A DNA stretch of 64,000 nucleotides. Origin: Brachypodium distachyon. Its lineage: Eukaryota; Streptophyta; Magnoliopsida; Poales; Poaceae. The notes under the pieces are model-generated. The model made no database searches. It saw only the letters and a program-made list of their open reading frames with translations, and was not told where the DNA came from. Below, piece after piece: positions 1-11,873 of this stretch. The position numbers and the translations under genes were made by a program. Location of the stretch: NCBI RefSeq assembly GCF_000005505.3, contig NC_016131.3:18373501-18437500 (forward strand), in the 5' to 3' direction. How positions within the stretch are numbered: position 1 is the first letter of the stretch; each line of letters starts with the position of its first letter.

Positions 1-903
<903 letters not shown>

Positions 904-905
<2 letters not shown>

Positions 906-943
906 ATGGGTTCGATATACTCGATATGGGTTCGATATACTCG
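904..943. repeat. 20-bp perfect tandem duplication at the NUPT 3' junction
   Basis: The 20-mer starting ATATGGGTTCG and ending ATACTCG is present twice head to tail (904-923 and 924-943). The first few bases still match psaB, so the duplication lies exactly where plastid homology stops. It may be filler or a slippage product from end-joining at insertion. Confidence 0.85.
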
Positions 944-1206
944 GGAAATCACACAAAATGGGGTTAAAACTGTCTAAAACTGAAACTTGGGGGTATGCCG
1001 AACGAACCAGCAAAAGAATAAGCGGTAAATCTAACTGGCAGACGTGCGCAGCGTAGTCTTTCCATGCGGCGCGCTTGGCGATTCGTGCGCAGGCAATCGA
1101 GCGGCAGCAGTGCGCTTGCGTGCGTTTTGGGCCTTCTGCGGGCTTCGATCTGAGGCGGAGAGAGATGGGGGAGCGAACGAGGAAGGCAGAGGCGGGGAGC
1201 AAGCAC

Positions 1207-1411
1207 CAGGCGAGACGCAGCCGCCGCCGCCGCCGCCGCCTCCCGTGGAGGTGGCGAAGAAAATCCACGGCATGGCGGATACCATGCATGAGCGGGCGCG
1301 GCAGAGTAGGAGGATGGCGGCAGAGCAGGGTCCCAGGCGAGACGCGGCCACCGCCAGCGCCAGGGGTGGCAGTGAAGAAATTCCATGGCGGGGCGGATCC
1401 TGTGCATGAGC
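1207..1411. repeat. Diverged tandem duplication of a GC-rich segment
   Basis: A segment starting CCAGGCGAGACGC and ending about TGCATGAGC occurs at about 1207-1294 and again at about 1333-1411, a spacing of about 126 bp. Copy 1 contains a (GCC)n run. Read in two different frames, the copies give similar peptides (VAKKIHGMADTMHE and VAVKKFHGGADPVHE), so the ancestral unit may have been coding. No protein family is recognised, and frames are not conserved across both copies. The surrounding 960-1480 is GC-rich and could be a gene remnant. Confidence 0.55.
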
Positions 1412-1479
1412 TCGCCGCTGGGACAGATGAGCAGGTCGGGGTAACCGGGTAAGGGAACTCGTTCGTCTCGAGTTCGCCG

Positions 1480-2039
1480 AGGATCAGTGTCGATCTCCTG
1501 AAGCCTGAGCAGCTCGCCCCGCACCTTGTGTGCAAGGTTTCAGCAAGCCTGAACTATGTCCCGTAGCCCGCTGTAGCTGATTGCTAGCGTCAGGTCCAGC
1601 TGCGAGTTTGTTTCTTGTTGCCTCCTCGGCTTCTCTCGTTCTCTTCTGCAGAGAAATCGGAAGACTCGAGCAATCACCAAGTATGCGCAGACGAATTCCT
1701 TTGCACGGGACAAGAAACAATCCGTCGTGGATTACCTTTGTTAGGAGTTGTTCTCTCGGCTCCATCCGCTAGGCGTTTTATCTCGTGTGAGCTAAGCAGT
1801 TTCTGTTTTGCAATTTTGTTCCTTATTTTGCTTGTAAATCAGATAAGCTGTAGTACTACTGAACTTCATGTTGCCACACTGGGCGGTGTCCGTGTTGTGT
1901 ATGCATTAATCTTGATTAATTCCTTAGGACATGCTCCTAATGACAGGTTACAGGACACACAAGACTGCAGTAGTGTTCAAACTCATTTGTCTTGGATATC
2001 ATGTTGAATTGATGTTTGTGCTTGCCTGTCCTATGAAAT
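1480..2039. other. Spacer, no gene recognised
   Basis: Mixed-composition DNA with only short open frames and no recognised motif. The composition becomes AT-rich towards the minisatellite that follows. Confidence 0.5.
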
Positions 2040-2775
2040 GAACAGAAATGGTAATCATGTGGTCATAATCCGGTAAACATGTTATCATTACCTGATAATC
2101 AAGTGATATTAATATGATAAACATGTGGTCATAGTCTGGTAAGCATGTGACTATTTGATGTAGGCTAACTACATGTACGTTGAGACGCGGCCGCCGTCGG
2201 CGGGCGTTGTGTCGGTGGACATAGATAACCTGATAAGTAGTACAATTAACCTACTAAATAGTAACATTTAGCCTGCTCCATAGACACGGTTAACCTAAGC
2301 AGGTACAATTAATTTGGTAAGTATAAAAAATTAAGCTGATAAGTATGAACAATTAACCTGATAAGTAGTATGCACGTTTAGCCTGGTTAGTACACTAATT
2401 TAACCTGGTAAGTAGGCACGGTTAAACCGGCAAATAGATGTGGATGACTGTAACCAGGTAAACAAGCGATATTAACCTGGTAAACGAGTGACTGTAACCT
2501 GATAAACATACAATATTAACCTGGTAAACGAGTGACTACAACCTGGTAAACAAGCGATATTAACCTGGTAAATGAATGACATTTAACCTAATAAGCAAGT
2601 GATATTAACATGGTAATGATTGACTATAACCTGGTATTAACTGGTAAACGAATGATATTTAACCTCATAAACACGCGATATTAACTGATAAACAAGTGAT
2701 ATTAACTTGATAACGAAATGACCATAACCTGATGACGAGTGACGATACGATAACCTAATTGTAAAGAAGTGATAT
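2040..2775. repeat. Degenerate minisatellite array
   Basis: Over about 730 bp the sequence is built from variants of a unit of roughly 20-27 bp of the form TAACCTGGTAAACGAGTGAY. Variants alternate CCTGGTAAAC, CCTGATAAAC and CCTAATAAGC with AAGTGATATTAAC or GAGTGACTATAAC tails. Interruptions include a GC-rich stretch at about 2185-2215. Units differ in length and by many substitutions, so this is an old array. It has no coding potential. Confidence 0.85.
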
Positions 2776-4188
2776 AGTGAAGTGGCTCACCAAGTCACCT
2801 AATGCGGACGCCGCATGCTAGCGCATGTCGCGTAAAAAAGAAAAAACAGAGCGCGAGCCAGGCGGAACGCGCAGGACACGCGAGCGCCGCATGAGTAGGT
2901 CGTTGTGCGCACATTGCCCCTAGCACTTTTTTTAATTTTTTTAATATGCTACAAATATGTCTAATTTAGAAAGAAAAAAAAACTAAAACGAACTAGACAG
3001 AAGGACACGCTAAGTAAGGCTGGCGTTGGAGACTCTGATCAACTAACGAAGTTGTGCTGCTGGGCCAACTCCCTGCGTGTCTGGAGCTGCTGGCTTGGGC
3101 AGTTGGGCCAACATCCTAAATCTGCACCGCCTGGCTGGGCCAATGGGGCGAAGCGCGGACGCATAGACCGTGGGGCGCCGCACCGTAACATCGGTGGGCA
3201 CGGTCGCCACGTAGTCCTGTCCAAGAAACATTGGACAAGGGGGTAATGCATACCAGTCATCTCTCCGTTCGCCCACGCAAACACAGCCAGGCTTCTCTTC
3301 GCAGGAACCAGGAACCAGCGGATATTTTTGGTTTTCTTTGGCACAGAAACAGCTCTCTACTGAAGCAAATCGATGTAGGTGACCTGCCTATTTATATACC
3401 GAGCAAGCGGATGGCCTGATGGGGATGGATGGGTTGGTCACAACTCATAGAACACAGGGGTCAGTCAAGATGCTCTGTTTGCGCCCAGGAAGGTGCCAGG
3501 ATCAGGGTTCAGCCTTTTCAGAATTCAGTTTTAGAACTGTCAGCCTTTTTGCTTTTTCGGATCCCAATGGCTGTACAGACTACAGAGACGGGCGGTAGAG
3601 GAAGTGCTGGCTCGTCCCGTAAAAAGGAACCGATAAATTCCGCTAATTAACTTGGCGATGATTTATGGCAAATACCGTGTGCCGGTATGCATTCATGTCA
3701 GCGTGTGTATGTAACCTTTAGCACGTAGAATGCTCGTACCGCTAACCGAACGTGCACGCTCTTAACTAAACTCCGGCCTCGAGGTGAACGAAGGAAACGT
3801 ATTTGTCGATCGAGATCAATCGGTAGAACCAATCGGTGTCGTGTAATCGCAACGGTGGCAGAGCTAACAGGAATAGATTGCAAATTATAAACTCCTAACA
3901 TTTCAAGGCTACTCAGTACTCACGGAATTGTGGCCACATCAATTTCTAAGTTCAAAAGGGTGCCGTAGTTTGTCAATCCTCAGTACCCAAAACAGCCACA
4001 AACAGATCGATCGACTGCAGTCTTAAACCCCAACAAAAGAAAACATACAGACGCTAAGATAGAGATGTGTATCCAAGTACACTGATACTGCATGCAACTC
4101 AAACTAAACACCAGATGACCGGCACTTTAATAAACATCTAAAGTTTGCAGGTAATTAAAAGCGCCTCTTCAAACTCCAAAATGCTAGC
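2776..4188. other. Spacer, no gene recognised
   Basis: This stretch includes a short A/T-rich tract near 2925-2990, a GC-rich part around 3050-3240 with open frames on both strands but no family signature, and AT-rich spacer up to 4188. I see no gene or transposon end that I can support. Confidence 0.5.
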
Positions 4189-4634
4189 TCAATCTTCCTT
4201 GGGCGCATGCATGGAGCAGGATTCTCCTCCACATCCGCGGGACACCTGGCCAAAACCGATAACAAGATGCTATCTCAGATCAGCTCGAGAACTAAGGCCT
4301 GACTTCAGAAGAACAATTAGTCCAGCACAGCACAAGAAACACTCACCAGCAGGACCATGTACAGCTTGCAGGCGAGGTTCACGAAGCAGGCGACCGCCGC
4401 CACCGTGTGCAGGCGCCGGGAAGCCAGCGTCGGCGCCGAAGCAGCGCTCCTCACCAGAGAAAAGCCGAATGCGGTCTGCGTGAGCACGGCGGCCGTCAGG
4501 ATGAAGTAGCGGGTGGAGAAGACGAGTAGCTGGGCGCCCTGGGCAGCGTACTGGCGCGCCGTGGAGGGAGCCCTCGCCGTAAGCAGCAGCAGCATCACGG
4601 CGAGGATGGACGCCGCCATCTTGATGATCTTGGC
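4189..4634 (-). CDS. 3' end of an unrecognised membrane-protein gene (two exons)
   Basis: Two exons fit well on the minus strand. The first runs from 4634 to 4347 (288 bp, 96 codons), preceded by the acceptor TTTTCCTCAG and followed by the donor GTGAGT. The second runs from 4245 to 4189 (57 bp), preceded by TTGGCCAG and ending in TGA. The intron is phase 0. The 96-codon exon encodes AKIIKMAASILAVMLLLLTA, then STRYFILTAAVLTQTAFGFSLV and a third hydrophobic stretch ending KLYMVLL: three likely membrane segments with no stop. The short last exon encodes a hydrophilic tail ending HAPKED. I do not recognise the family. The 5' exons should lie above 4634; a possible upstream piece ending LKAKNMV near 4725-4760 is not convincing. 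The gene may be a captured fragment, because Helitron-borne exons follow directly. It could also be the surviving end of a real gene. Confidence 0.5.
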
Positions 4635-5296
4635 CTGAGGAAAAGCACAGCAGGGACAGACAGAGACATCAAACACAAGAACTAGGCATGGACGATCGGG
4701 ACATGTAAGAGCGGGGTGTTAACCATGTTCTTCGCCTTCAGCCCTTGATCTAGCTTCGCCGTTTAATGAAACCTTGTTCTTCGTCGAGAAGAATTCAGAA
4801 GGAGCGGACTTCTACTTGGACGTGTACTTGTAGGCAGCAGTGAGGCGGGGCACAATAAGACTTGGTCTCCACGTTGGTCATGGTGCCAAGGTGATTCTCG
4901 GTCCTGCGACAGGATCAGGCCAGCTTTTGCAGAATTCAGTTTGCAGGATCAGGCCAGCTTTCCCCTTTAATTTCTTCCGTTGGATAGCTAAAATTGGGTA
5001 ACTTTGAGCCTGTCACGAACAATTCTCTTGCTACTTTTTTTCTACGGGACACTGTAAAATCGACTGCTTTCGTTTCCTTTTGTAAAACACACTTTCTTTA
5101 TTACTTGCCGCGTCCGACGGTGTCTTCACAAGCGACGAACGTGGCAGTCCAAAAGAACCAATACAGCTACAGCAGGACAGTATTGCTACACTTTAACGTA
5201 CTCTCAAAAAAAATTCAGGCACAAAAGGTCAGATTTTGAAGTCTATGTGCTGAACATACTCCATCTTACGGGAAATTTCCTGCTATTGATTTTTAG

Positions 5297-5419
5297 GTGC
5301 TGGATGTGCCGGCATTGCAGGACGATTTCTACTTGAACCTTGTGGATTGGTCTTCGCATAATGTCCTCACCGTTGGATTAGGGAACTGTGTGTACTTGTG
5401 GAATGCATGCAGCAGCAAG
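5297..5419 (+). pseudogene. Captured exon of FZR/CCS52 (Cdh1-type APC/C activator)
   Basis: Exactly one exon is recognisable: acceptor TTTTTAG before 5297, 41 codons, then donor GTGAGC at 5420. The peptide ([20 protein letters not shown] through [15 protein letters not shown]) is the first WD40 blade of plant FIZZY-RELATED/CCS52 proteins, which load substrates on the anaphase-promoting complex. The usual sequence reads [20 protein letters not shown]. Neither the preceding CSM/C-box exon nor the following WD40 exons are nearby, so this is a fragment and not a working gene. It lies upstream of an MCM3 exon in the same orientation, inside Helitron-type DNA. Confidence 0.85.
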
Positions 5420-5862
5420 GTGAGCAATCAATTTTACTGCTTTTGTGTAGGTATGAAGTGGAAAAGTATGATCGGGACTGATGGCTTGCATTTATATTTG
5501 GACCTGATGCGAGATCCTTATTTGTATACCATGCTCCTCATTATTGCTCCAGTATCACCTTCTGTCAGTTCGTTGCAAGAGAATTGATGAATAACTTTTG
5601 TGAGTACTTTTCTCCATATTACATTTCAGGTACATTTTTTATTTAATCCAATTACCAAAACAAGTTACCGGTAACAAGACCTATCTAGATGAGCTGAAGT
5701 TTCAATTACTTAAGGCCCCTTTTTTTGTGAAAGAAGACCAAGAAATCATGCTACTATCAAGTCTTTTTTTGGAAATAGTTGTACTCATTGTTTTGAAGGA
5801 TAACAGATGCAGAACATTTTTCCTTGAGAAAAGCTAATGGCATTGCCTGTATCTTGTTGCAG

Positions 5863-6020
5863 GTTCTCAGAACTGATGTTGAGGCTGCACTGCAAGTTCT
5901 GAATTTTGCAACATTCCATAAGGAATTGACTGAGATGGAAGACCGTGAACAGAAAAAGATGGAGAAACAACAAGCTGAACATGTGGTCATCGATCACACA
6001 GATGCAATCATGCAAATTTG
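5863..6020 (+). pseudogene. MCM3: Captured exon of MCM3 (replicative helicase subunit)
   Basis: After the acceptor TTGTTGCAG the frame reads VLRTDVEAALQVLNFATFHK and ELTEMEDREQKKMEKQQAEH. This matches the start of the C-terminal winged-helix region of plant MCM3, which usually reads VEAALxVLNFAIYHKELTEM. After about 45 codons the match fades into unrelated sequence. No other MCM3 exon is seen, so this is a fragment. Its neighbour, an FZR exon 440 bp upstream, comes from an unrelated locus in plants, which supports capture and shuffling by the Helitron. Confidence 0.8.
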
Positions 6021-6732
6021 TACTTATGAATCTGAGTGGTCATTTTTTCGATATTGTTAATTTTAGTACAACAGGAGGTATGGTTAACAAGATAAAATTT
6101 GTTATTATCTAAGGAGCTTGATTTGCACTACTAGATATCAGATGGCAATTACTTGCTGGTATAAGTGTCACTGGCAGCTTATTGCTTTCCTCTCCCGTCC
6201 CAATTATTGATTTACGTGATGCATTATTTTATCTTGGATATAGTCTCTTTCATATGTATTGTAAAGTTTTTCCTTCTATTTTCTTTAGTCAATGTTAAAT
6301 ACCGATTGTTGCACATGTATATGGTTGTTTGAAAACTTTGGATCCTATCAGTGAAGCTCATACCTATAGGGATCTAATTCCCTACAGCAGTTATTTCTTA
6401 CTCTTTTTGCATTAGCTGCTAGAATTCCCTGACAAGTGCAGTGCGTAAGTGTAAATCACATGATGATTCTTTTTCTCTCAGAGAATACTTCGAAGATGTC
6501 TGATCATGGGAAACATTTGAAAAGACATTATGGGGGCATGTAAGTAACTTTTTTAGACTTCAAAAGAAAGGTACTGATGTTTGTTATCGTGCACTTTGAC
6601 TTGCTGTCAACTTATAAAAATAAACATATTATAATTGTTATATACATATATGCTCGAAACACATCAACATTTAATTTGACATTTTGATACAATTTTCCGT
6701 TGTTCCGTAGCAACGCACGGGTCTTTTGCTAG

Positions 6733-9700
6733 TCTGAAGTAGTTTTTGAATTTGAAGTACAGGCCATTGAAACGAAGAGGACTGAGCTGCATTTGGCGAA
6801 CGAATTGCAAAGAGCCGAAGACCCCGGTCTGGGCTGAGCGTAGAATGGGCCACGGCTTCCTTAACCGTGGTCTCGCGGAGAGGGGCATGGGAAACACCCC
6901 GAGGTTCTACCGGCCGTATGTATTCTTCCACGGTTTTGGGCCTTGGCCTGCGGCTTAGCGTTTTGTGGGCAGATCTGGTCCGGAATACACGGGTGCACAG
7001 AGGCCGGCCTAGTGGTCCTCTCATTTTCCTATCCTTCTCTGGTGTTGTGGCTAATTTTTCAGTGGGGTGAAGCTGTGAACAAAAGTCTTCTGTTTGTACT
7101 ATAAAAAAAGTCTTCTGCTTTAGTATTTGATACAAGTGACCCTTAATAAAATTTTAAATATTCATAAATCCACACAAGTACTGCACAAGATTGATTGATT
7201 TACAGCAACACAAACATGACAAGCAGCCGCAAATCGGTGTGGAAGAGAGATATAAATAGAAAAAAAAGTATATGTTTTGTCTTAATTATTTGAACCTTAA
7301 GCTTGTGCTAGTCAAGGCTTGGTTCATTTAGCTTGTTAGCTTAACGAGTTGAAACTCAAGATCGGGCGAATCGTTTGAGGCTCGTTAAGCTTGTGCGGGC
7401 TCTATACACATATAAGTTGTGTGTACTTGTGTCTGTCTGAGATGGACAATTGGCTGATTCTCAAAAGAAAAAAAGAGAGATGGACAATTGGTCACCCTCT
7501 ACGTTTCTGTGAAAGGTCAAGCCCATTGAGTGGCTAGGCTGGTGATGAATCGATTAGATTTCTCGAAAAATACATGGCTAAGTTAGTATTTTTCTTCTTT
7601 TCAAAAAGGAAAGCAAAGAAATGTCGAACAATAAAAACCTAAGGCCATCATTTCAGACTAGCCTAGGGATAACTATGGTCTCCATCACCTACCACAGCCT
7701 ACCGTCGGGAACGTTCTTCCACCGTTAGAACAACACATAACCCGACAGCGAGTATGATAGTCCAAGATAACACCTTCAAGAAGGGATCGTTGCTCGTATG
7801 CCGATGCTGACATGTCCAATCCAATGGTCAACTTTGGATTATCATGTTAAGAGAAGAACTTCGAGAGAACATATTCAACAAATGCACGTGTCACGTACGT
7901 TGAGAAGCGAGATAATGGGATTTCATGAGCCCTGGGAAAATGCATAGTAGACAGAGGCAGAAGGTCACGTCTTGATGCGGAGGTTCATCCGCAGATCTGC
8001 ACAACACCCGTGGTGCCGGCCATTGCTGCCGCCACCTCCGTATTGGCGTCTAAGAACATCTCTAGAGGTATATCGTAAAAACCGGCCGGCCCGTAAAAGA
8101 CACATAAAGTAGAGCTTAAAACTGCTTTATGATATTGATTTGCGTCTTTGCCGACACGAGGCTTTACCAAACCGTGTGCGAAGTAAAACTATACGCCAAA
8201 ATCGGGGTGCGAGCTGGACTAACCTTGTGCAGCATGTCACAAGAAAACTCGTTTCAAAGTGACGCAAATGTCAATGGTTCACACAATCGCACCGCAGCCC
8301 AACCAAACATCCCACGTGAAAAAAAACACAGCAACGAGACAAAAGCTGTGCTTACGTACGTACACCCTGCTCAGTACTCCAGATGCAAACTAAATAAAAA
8401 CACGAAACCAGTGTTAAGCTGTCTCAGATGTGCCATTATATAAAATTTATAAAACCCGGAATGCATCATCACATCGGAGCCCCGACATGAACGGGCAAAG
8501 AAAGAAGAGAGAGAGAGATCTGACGCTGCCCGCCCCGGCCCTCATCACGTGCCGTGCCGTGCCCCGCGCGGCGGCGATCACGTCGACCCGGTCAAGCCGC
8601 AGGCCGACCGACAGCGCAACGGGCAGGGTCAAGCTCGCACACCTGCTCCGACTAATAAACCGCGCCAACACTTGCGCGCCGAGCCGGGCATCGGCAAAAT
8701 CGGCATCCCACGACGTCGACGCCGCTGGGCATCACGTGCTCCCGGAACGGAACGGAAGAACGGAACGGCCGTCTCTCCTCCGGCCGCAGAAGCATGCACG
8801 TGGCCTCGCACGGCGACTCTTTTGGCATCTTTGCCCCCGATCTTTTCTGCCCGTTGGTTGCCGCGCCGGCGCCCTGCGCGGGTTGCCGCCATCTTCCCGG
8901 GCGCGGGTGCGCACCCGTTACGGCATTCGGTGCCGTGTGTTGGTGGACGGTGGTGTAGAGTGCGCGCTGGGACCGGAAAGGGATGGTTGCACGTTGGAGC
9001 AGCAGGCGTGGGACGTGGGGAGGGCCGTTTCTGTCTTTCTGAGGGCGAGGAGAGGAGGAGCTGTGCTCAATGGCGATCGACCATAATTTTTTAGAACAAA
9101 AGGTCTCTCGGAAAAAGCCCTTGGCAACAGGATAGTATGCAGGAGTGTATCAAGAACGAATATCAGATGATTGCTGCTAGGGTTTATTTTTGGGTTTAGT
9201 AAGTCACGTCCGTCCATCCATCCATCGATGAAGCACTCGAGCACGCACAAGAATTGCAGTCCGATGCAACTGTTGGGCGCAGTCCACTAGTTTGTATGCG
9301 GTGTCGGTACTTCATTTCCGAGAAACGGTAACAGTAGAACCGGCAAAAACCGAAAGATCATGGAGTTATTTTTCTTTGGAAAATCCGTTGTTTCGCTCAT
9401 GTTTTGAACGGAAAGGCGGCATCTGTGAACCTTGAATCAAGGAGACTGCAGGCAAAATTGGCGGCTACAGACCCTAAGAATTCGTACTGATACTGCTGCC
9501 GTAAGGAAACTTGCTACAGAGAAGAATCCAACACGAATTTAACCCACTCCCTCCGAATGTTGGCAGTACGTGCACGTACGACACGGAACTCACATGACCC
9601 GCAATTGCGATCAATTATCGGGAACTTATTCGGAGTCTATTTCCGCCCTACAGGCCACCCCCTTGTGTAGTTGTGTGTGACACCGGTTGAAACACGAAAT

Positions 9701-10000
9701 ATCAAGGGAGCATGAGAAAGGGCGCAGACACGCGTTTGCTGTTTCCTACTACTCCCGACATATCCCCCACACCTCGCTCGGCCAGCCTCTTTTCCTTTTC
9801 ACGTCAAACGGTTTTCGCCATCTGCCTTTATCTTTTGCTCTTTTCCGCCCTTCTTTCCCGTTTCTCAGTTCACCCCAGTCGCCTTCTACCTCTCGCAGTC
9901 GCTTCACATTTTCCCCACACACACTCTCCCCCTTCTTCTACTCCACTCCTCGCCGCACACTCCCTTCCATGCTGCCCTCCCCTTGAAGCAAGCAAGCAAG
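6733..10000. other. Spacer, no gene recognised
   Basis: About 3.3 kb downstream of the Helitron. The part at 6740-7135 and the GC-rich part at 8500-9090 contain open frames on both strands, but these overlap one another in several frames and show no family motif. The stretch at about 8030-8120 (AACATCTCTAGAGG followed by a GGCCGGCCCG motif) resembles a grass repeat. CT-rich DNA from about 9760 probably belongs to the promoter or 5' leader of the next gene. Confidence 0.5.
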
Positions 10001-10095
10001 CAGACAGATCTCTTTGTTTGTCCTCCTTCTGTCGCCGCTCGTTGGCTGGGGCTAGCTTCTTGCTTTGCGTGAGGCGGAGCTTAGAGAGCTCTGCG

Positions 10096-11873
10096 ATGGA
10101 GAAGGAGAGGAAGCAGGGGTTCTTCTCCGCGCTCAAGGACGAGGTGGTGCGGGGGCTGTCGCCGGCGAGGTCCCGCGGGAAGACCCCGGCGAGGAGCTCG
10201 TCGCCGGCGAGAATGCTGATCCCGCGCCGCCGCAAGGCGCCGCCGCCTTCGGAGAAGCAGATGCGGCAGGAACAGCAGCAGCAGCAGTACATCCCGGAGC
10301 AGCTCATCCCGCGCTCCGGCAGCCTTCGGCCCGGCGGCGAGGCGCTCGAGCCGCTCATCGAGGGCCCCGACGCCGACCGCCTCGCCGCCGGCGACTTCGT
10401 CGGCGAGGACTCCGGCCGGAGGGGGGAGGGGTTCGGGCAGTGGGTCCGCGGCCACCTGACGCGCACGCCGTCCATGGCGTCCGCCGGCCCCGGCGGGTCA
10501 AGCGGCTCGTTCCGGCACTCAGACCTCCGCCTTCTCCTTGGCGTCATGGGCGCGCCGCTCGCGCCCATCTCCTCCAACCTCGCCGACCCGTTGCCTCTCC
10601 TCTCCATCAAGGGGACCCCCATTGTACGTCAATTTCCGGATCACCCCTTCTTTCCTGGAGTTCGATTCGCTTTCAATCTGAGTTCTACGGTCGTGCATCT
10701 GGTACTCACTTCTACTTCATCTGAAAAAAAAACTGGCAGGAGTCGTCGTCGGCGCAGTACATCCTGCAGCAGTACATGGCGGCGTCGGGCGGGCACAGGC
10801 TGCTGCAGTCAGTGCGGAACGCGTACGCCATGGGCAAGGTGCGGATGGTGGCGTCCGAGTTCGAGACGGCGACGCGCGTCGTCAAGAACCGCGGGCCGAG
10901 CGGCCGCGGCGCCGCCGCCATCGAGCAAGGCGGCTTCGTGCTCTGGACCATGGCCCCCGGCATGTGGTACGTCGAGCTCGCCGTCGGCGGCAGCAAGGTC
11001 CACGCCGGCTGCAACGGCCGCCTCGTCTGGCGCCACACCCCCTGGCTCGGCGCCCACGCCGCCAAGGGCCCCGTCCGCCCCCTCCGCCGCGTCCTCCAGG
11101 TTTATTAGCTTTTCCCCTCGAATTAAAGTAGCCAATCCCCTTTCCTTCACTGTTAACTAATCGAATCTCGCTGAATTGCAATGCGATGGCAGGGTCTTGA
11201 TCCGCTGACGACGGCGGGGCTGTTCGCGGAGGCGAGGTGCGTGGGGGAGAAGAAGGTGAACGGCGAGGACTGCTTCATCCTGAAGCTATCGGCCGACCCA
11301 CAGACTCTGAAGCTGCGCAGCGAGGGGCCGGCGGAGATCATCCGGCACGTGCTGTTCGGCTACTTCAGCCAGCGGACGGGGCTGATCGTGCACATCGAGG
11401 ACTCGCACCTGACCCGTATCCAGCCGCACTCGGGCGGCGACGCCGTCTACTGGGAGACCACCATCAGCTCCTCCCTGGAGGACTACCGGGCCGTGGAGGG
11501 CATCGTGATCGCGCACGCCGGGCGCTCCGCCGTCACGCTCTTCCGGTTCGGTGAGGCCGCCATGAGCCACACCAAGACAAGGATGGAGGAAGCATGGAGC
11601 ATCGAGGAGGTGGCCTTCAACGTCCCCGGCCTGTCCCCAGACTGCTTCATCCCGCCCGCCGACATCCGGTCGGGATCCGTCGGCGAGGCCTGCGAGCTCC
11701 CTCCGACACACGGCGGCGGCGACCGCGCGGCAAACAAGGGCGGCGCCGTGCACCCGGCTCGTGTCGCCGCCGTCGAGCGCTCCTCCCACGGCCACAATGG
11801 TGCTGTCGGCGTCAACGTCGGCGCCGCCGCGGGAGGTCGCGGCGAGAAGATCGTGTGGAGAGTACAAGTGTAG
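10096..11873 (+). CDS. DUF620 family protein, three exons
   Basis: The exons are 10096-10623, 10740-11099 and 11193-11873. All junctions are phase 0 (donors GTACGT and GTTTAT, acceptors CTGGCAG and GATGGCAG), giving 522 residues. The start MEKERKQGFFSALKDEV is typical of the family. The N-terminal 125 residues are low-complexity, basic and Ser/Pro/Gln-rich (SPARSRGKTPARSSSPAR). The conserved DUF620 core begins around GVMGAPLAPIS and includes SSAQYILQQYMAASGG, GFVLWTMAPGMWYVELAVGG, RPLRRVLQGLDPLTTAGLF, ILKLSADPQTLK, HVLFGYFSQRTGLIVHIEDS and the Tyr/Trp-rich VYWETTISSSLEDYR. The end carries a variable Gly/Ala tail. These plant proteins have no established biochemical function; no signal peptide or membrane segment is seen. 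Length and exon layout look complete. A CT-rich leader precedes the start. Confidence 0.92.

Larger units (their letters stand above)
5297..6732 (+). mobile_element. Helitron carrying captured gene fragments (3' end defined)
   Basis: The 3' terminus is a good Helitron end. A short hairpin (CGTTG at 6698-6702 pairing with CAACG at 6711-6715) is followed by GCACGGGTCTTTTG, then CTAG at 6729-6732, with a host T at 6733. CTAGT ends with an upstream CAACGCACGGG motif are characteristic of grass Helitrons. Upstream in the same orientation lie exons from two unrelated host genes with their intron borders. I could not find a convincing 5' TC terminus, so the start given is only the first captured exon; the real 5' end lies further left. 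No Rep/helicase is present, so this copy is non-autonomous. Confidence 0.7.

Noticed and set aside
3354..3360. TCTCTAC as the Helitron 5' end
   Set aside because: It is preceded by C, not the host A expected for A^T insertion, and other copies would be needed to support it.
8430..9090. Long GC-rich open frames on both strands
   Set aside because: Three overlapping frames are open at once, a usual effect of high GC; no motif, splice pattern or conserved block supports any.
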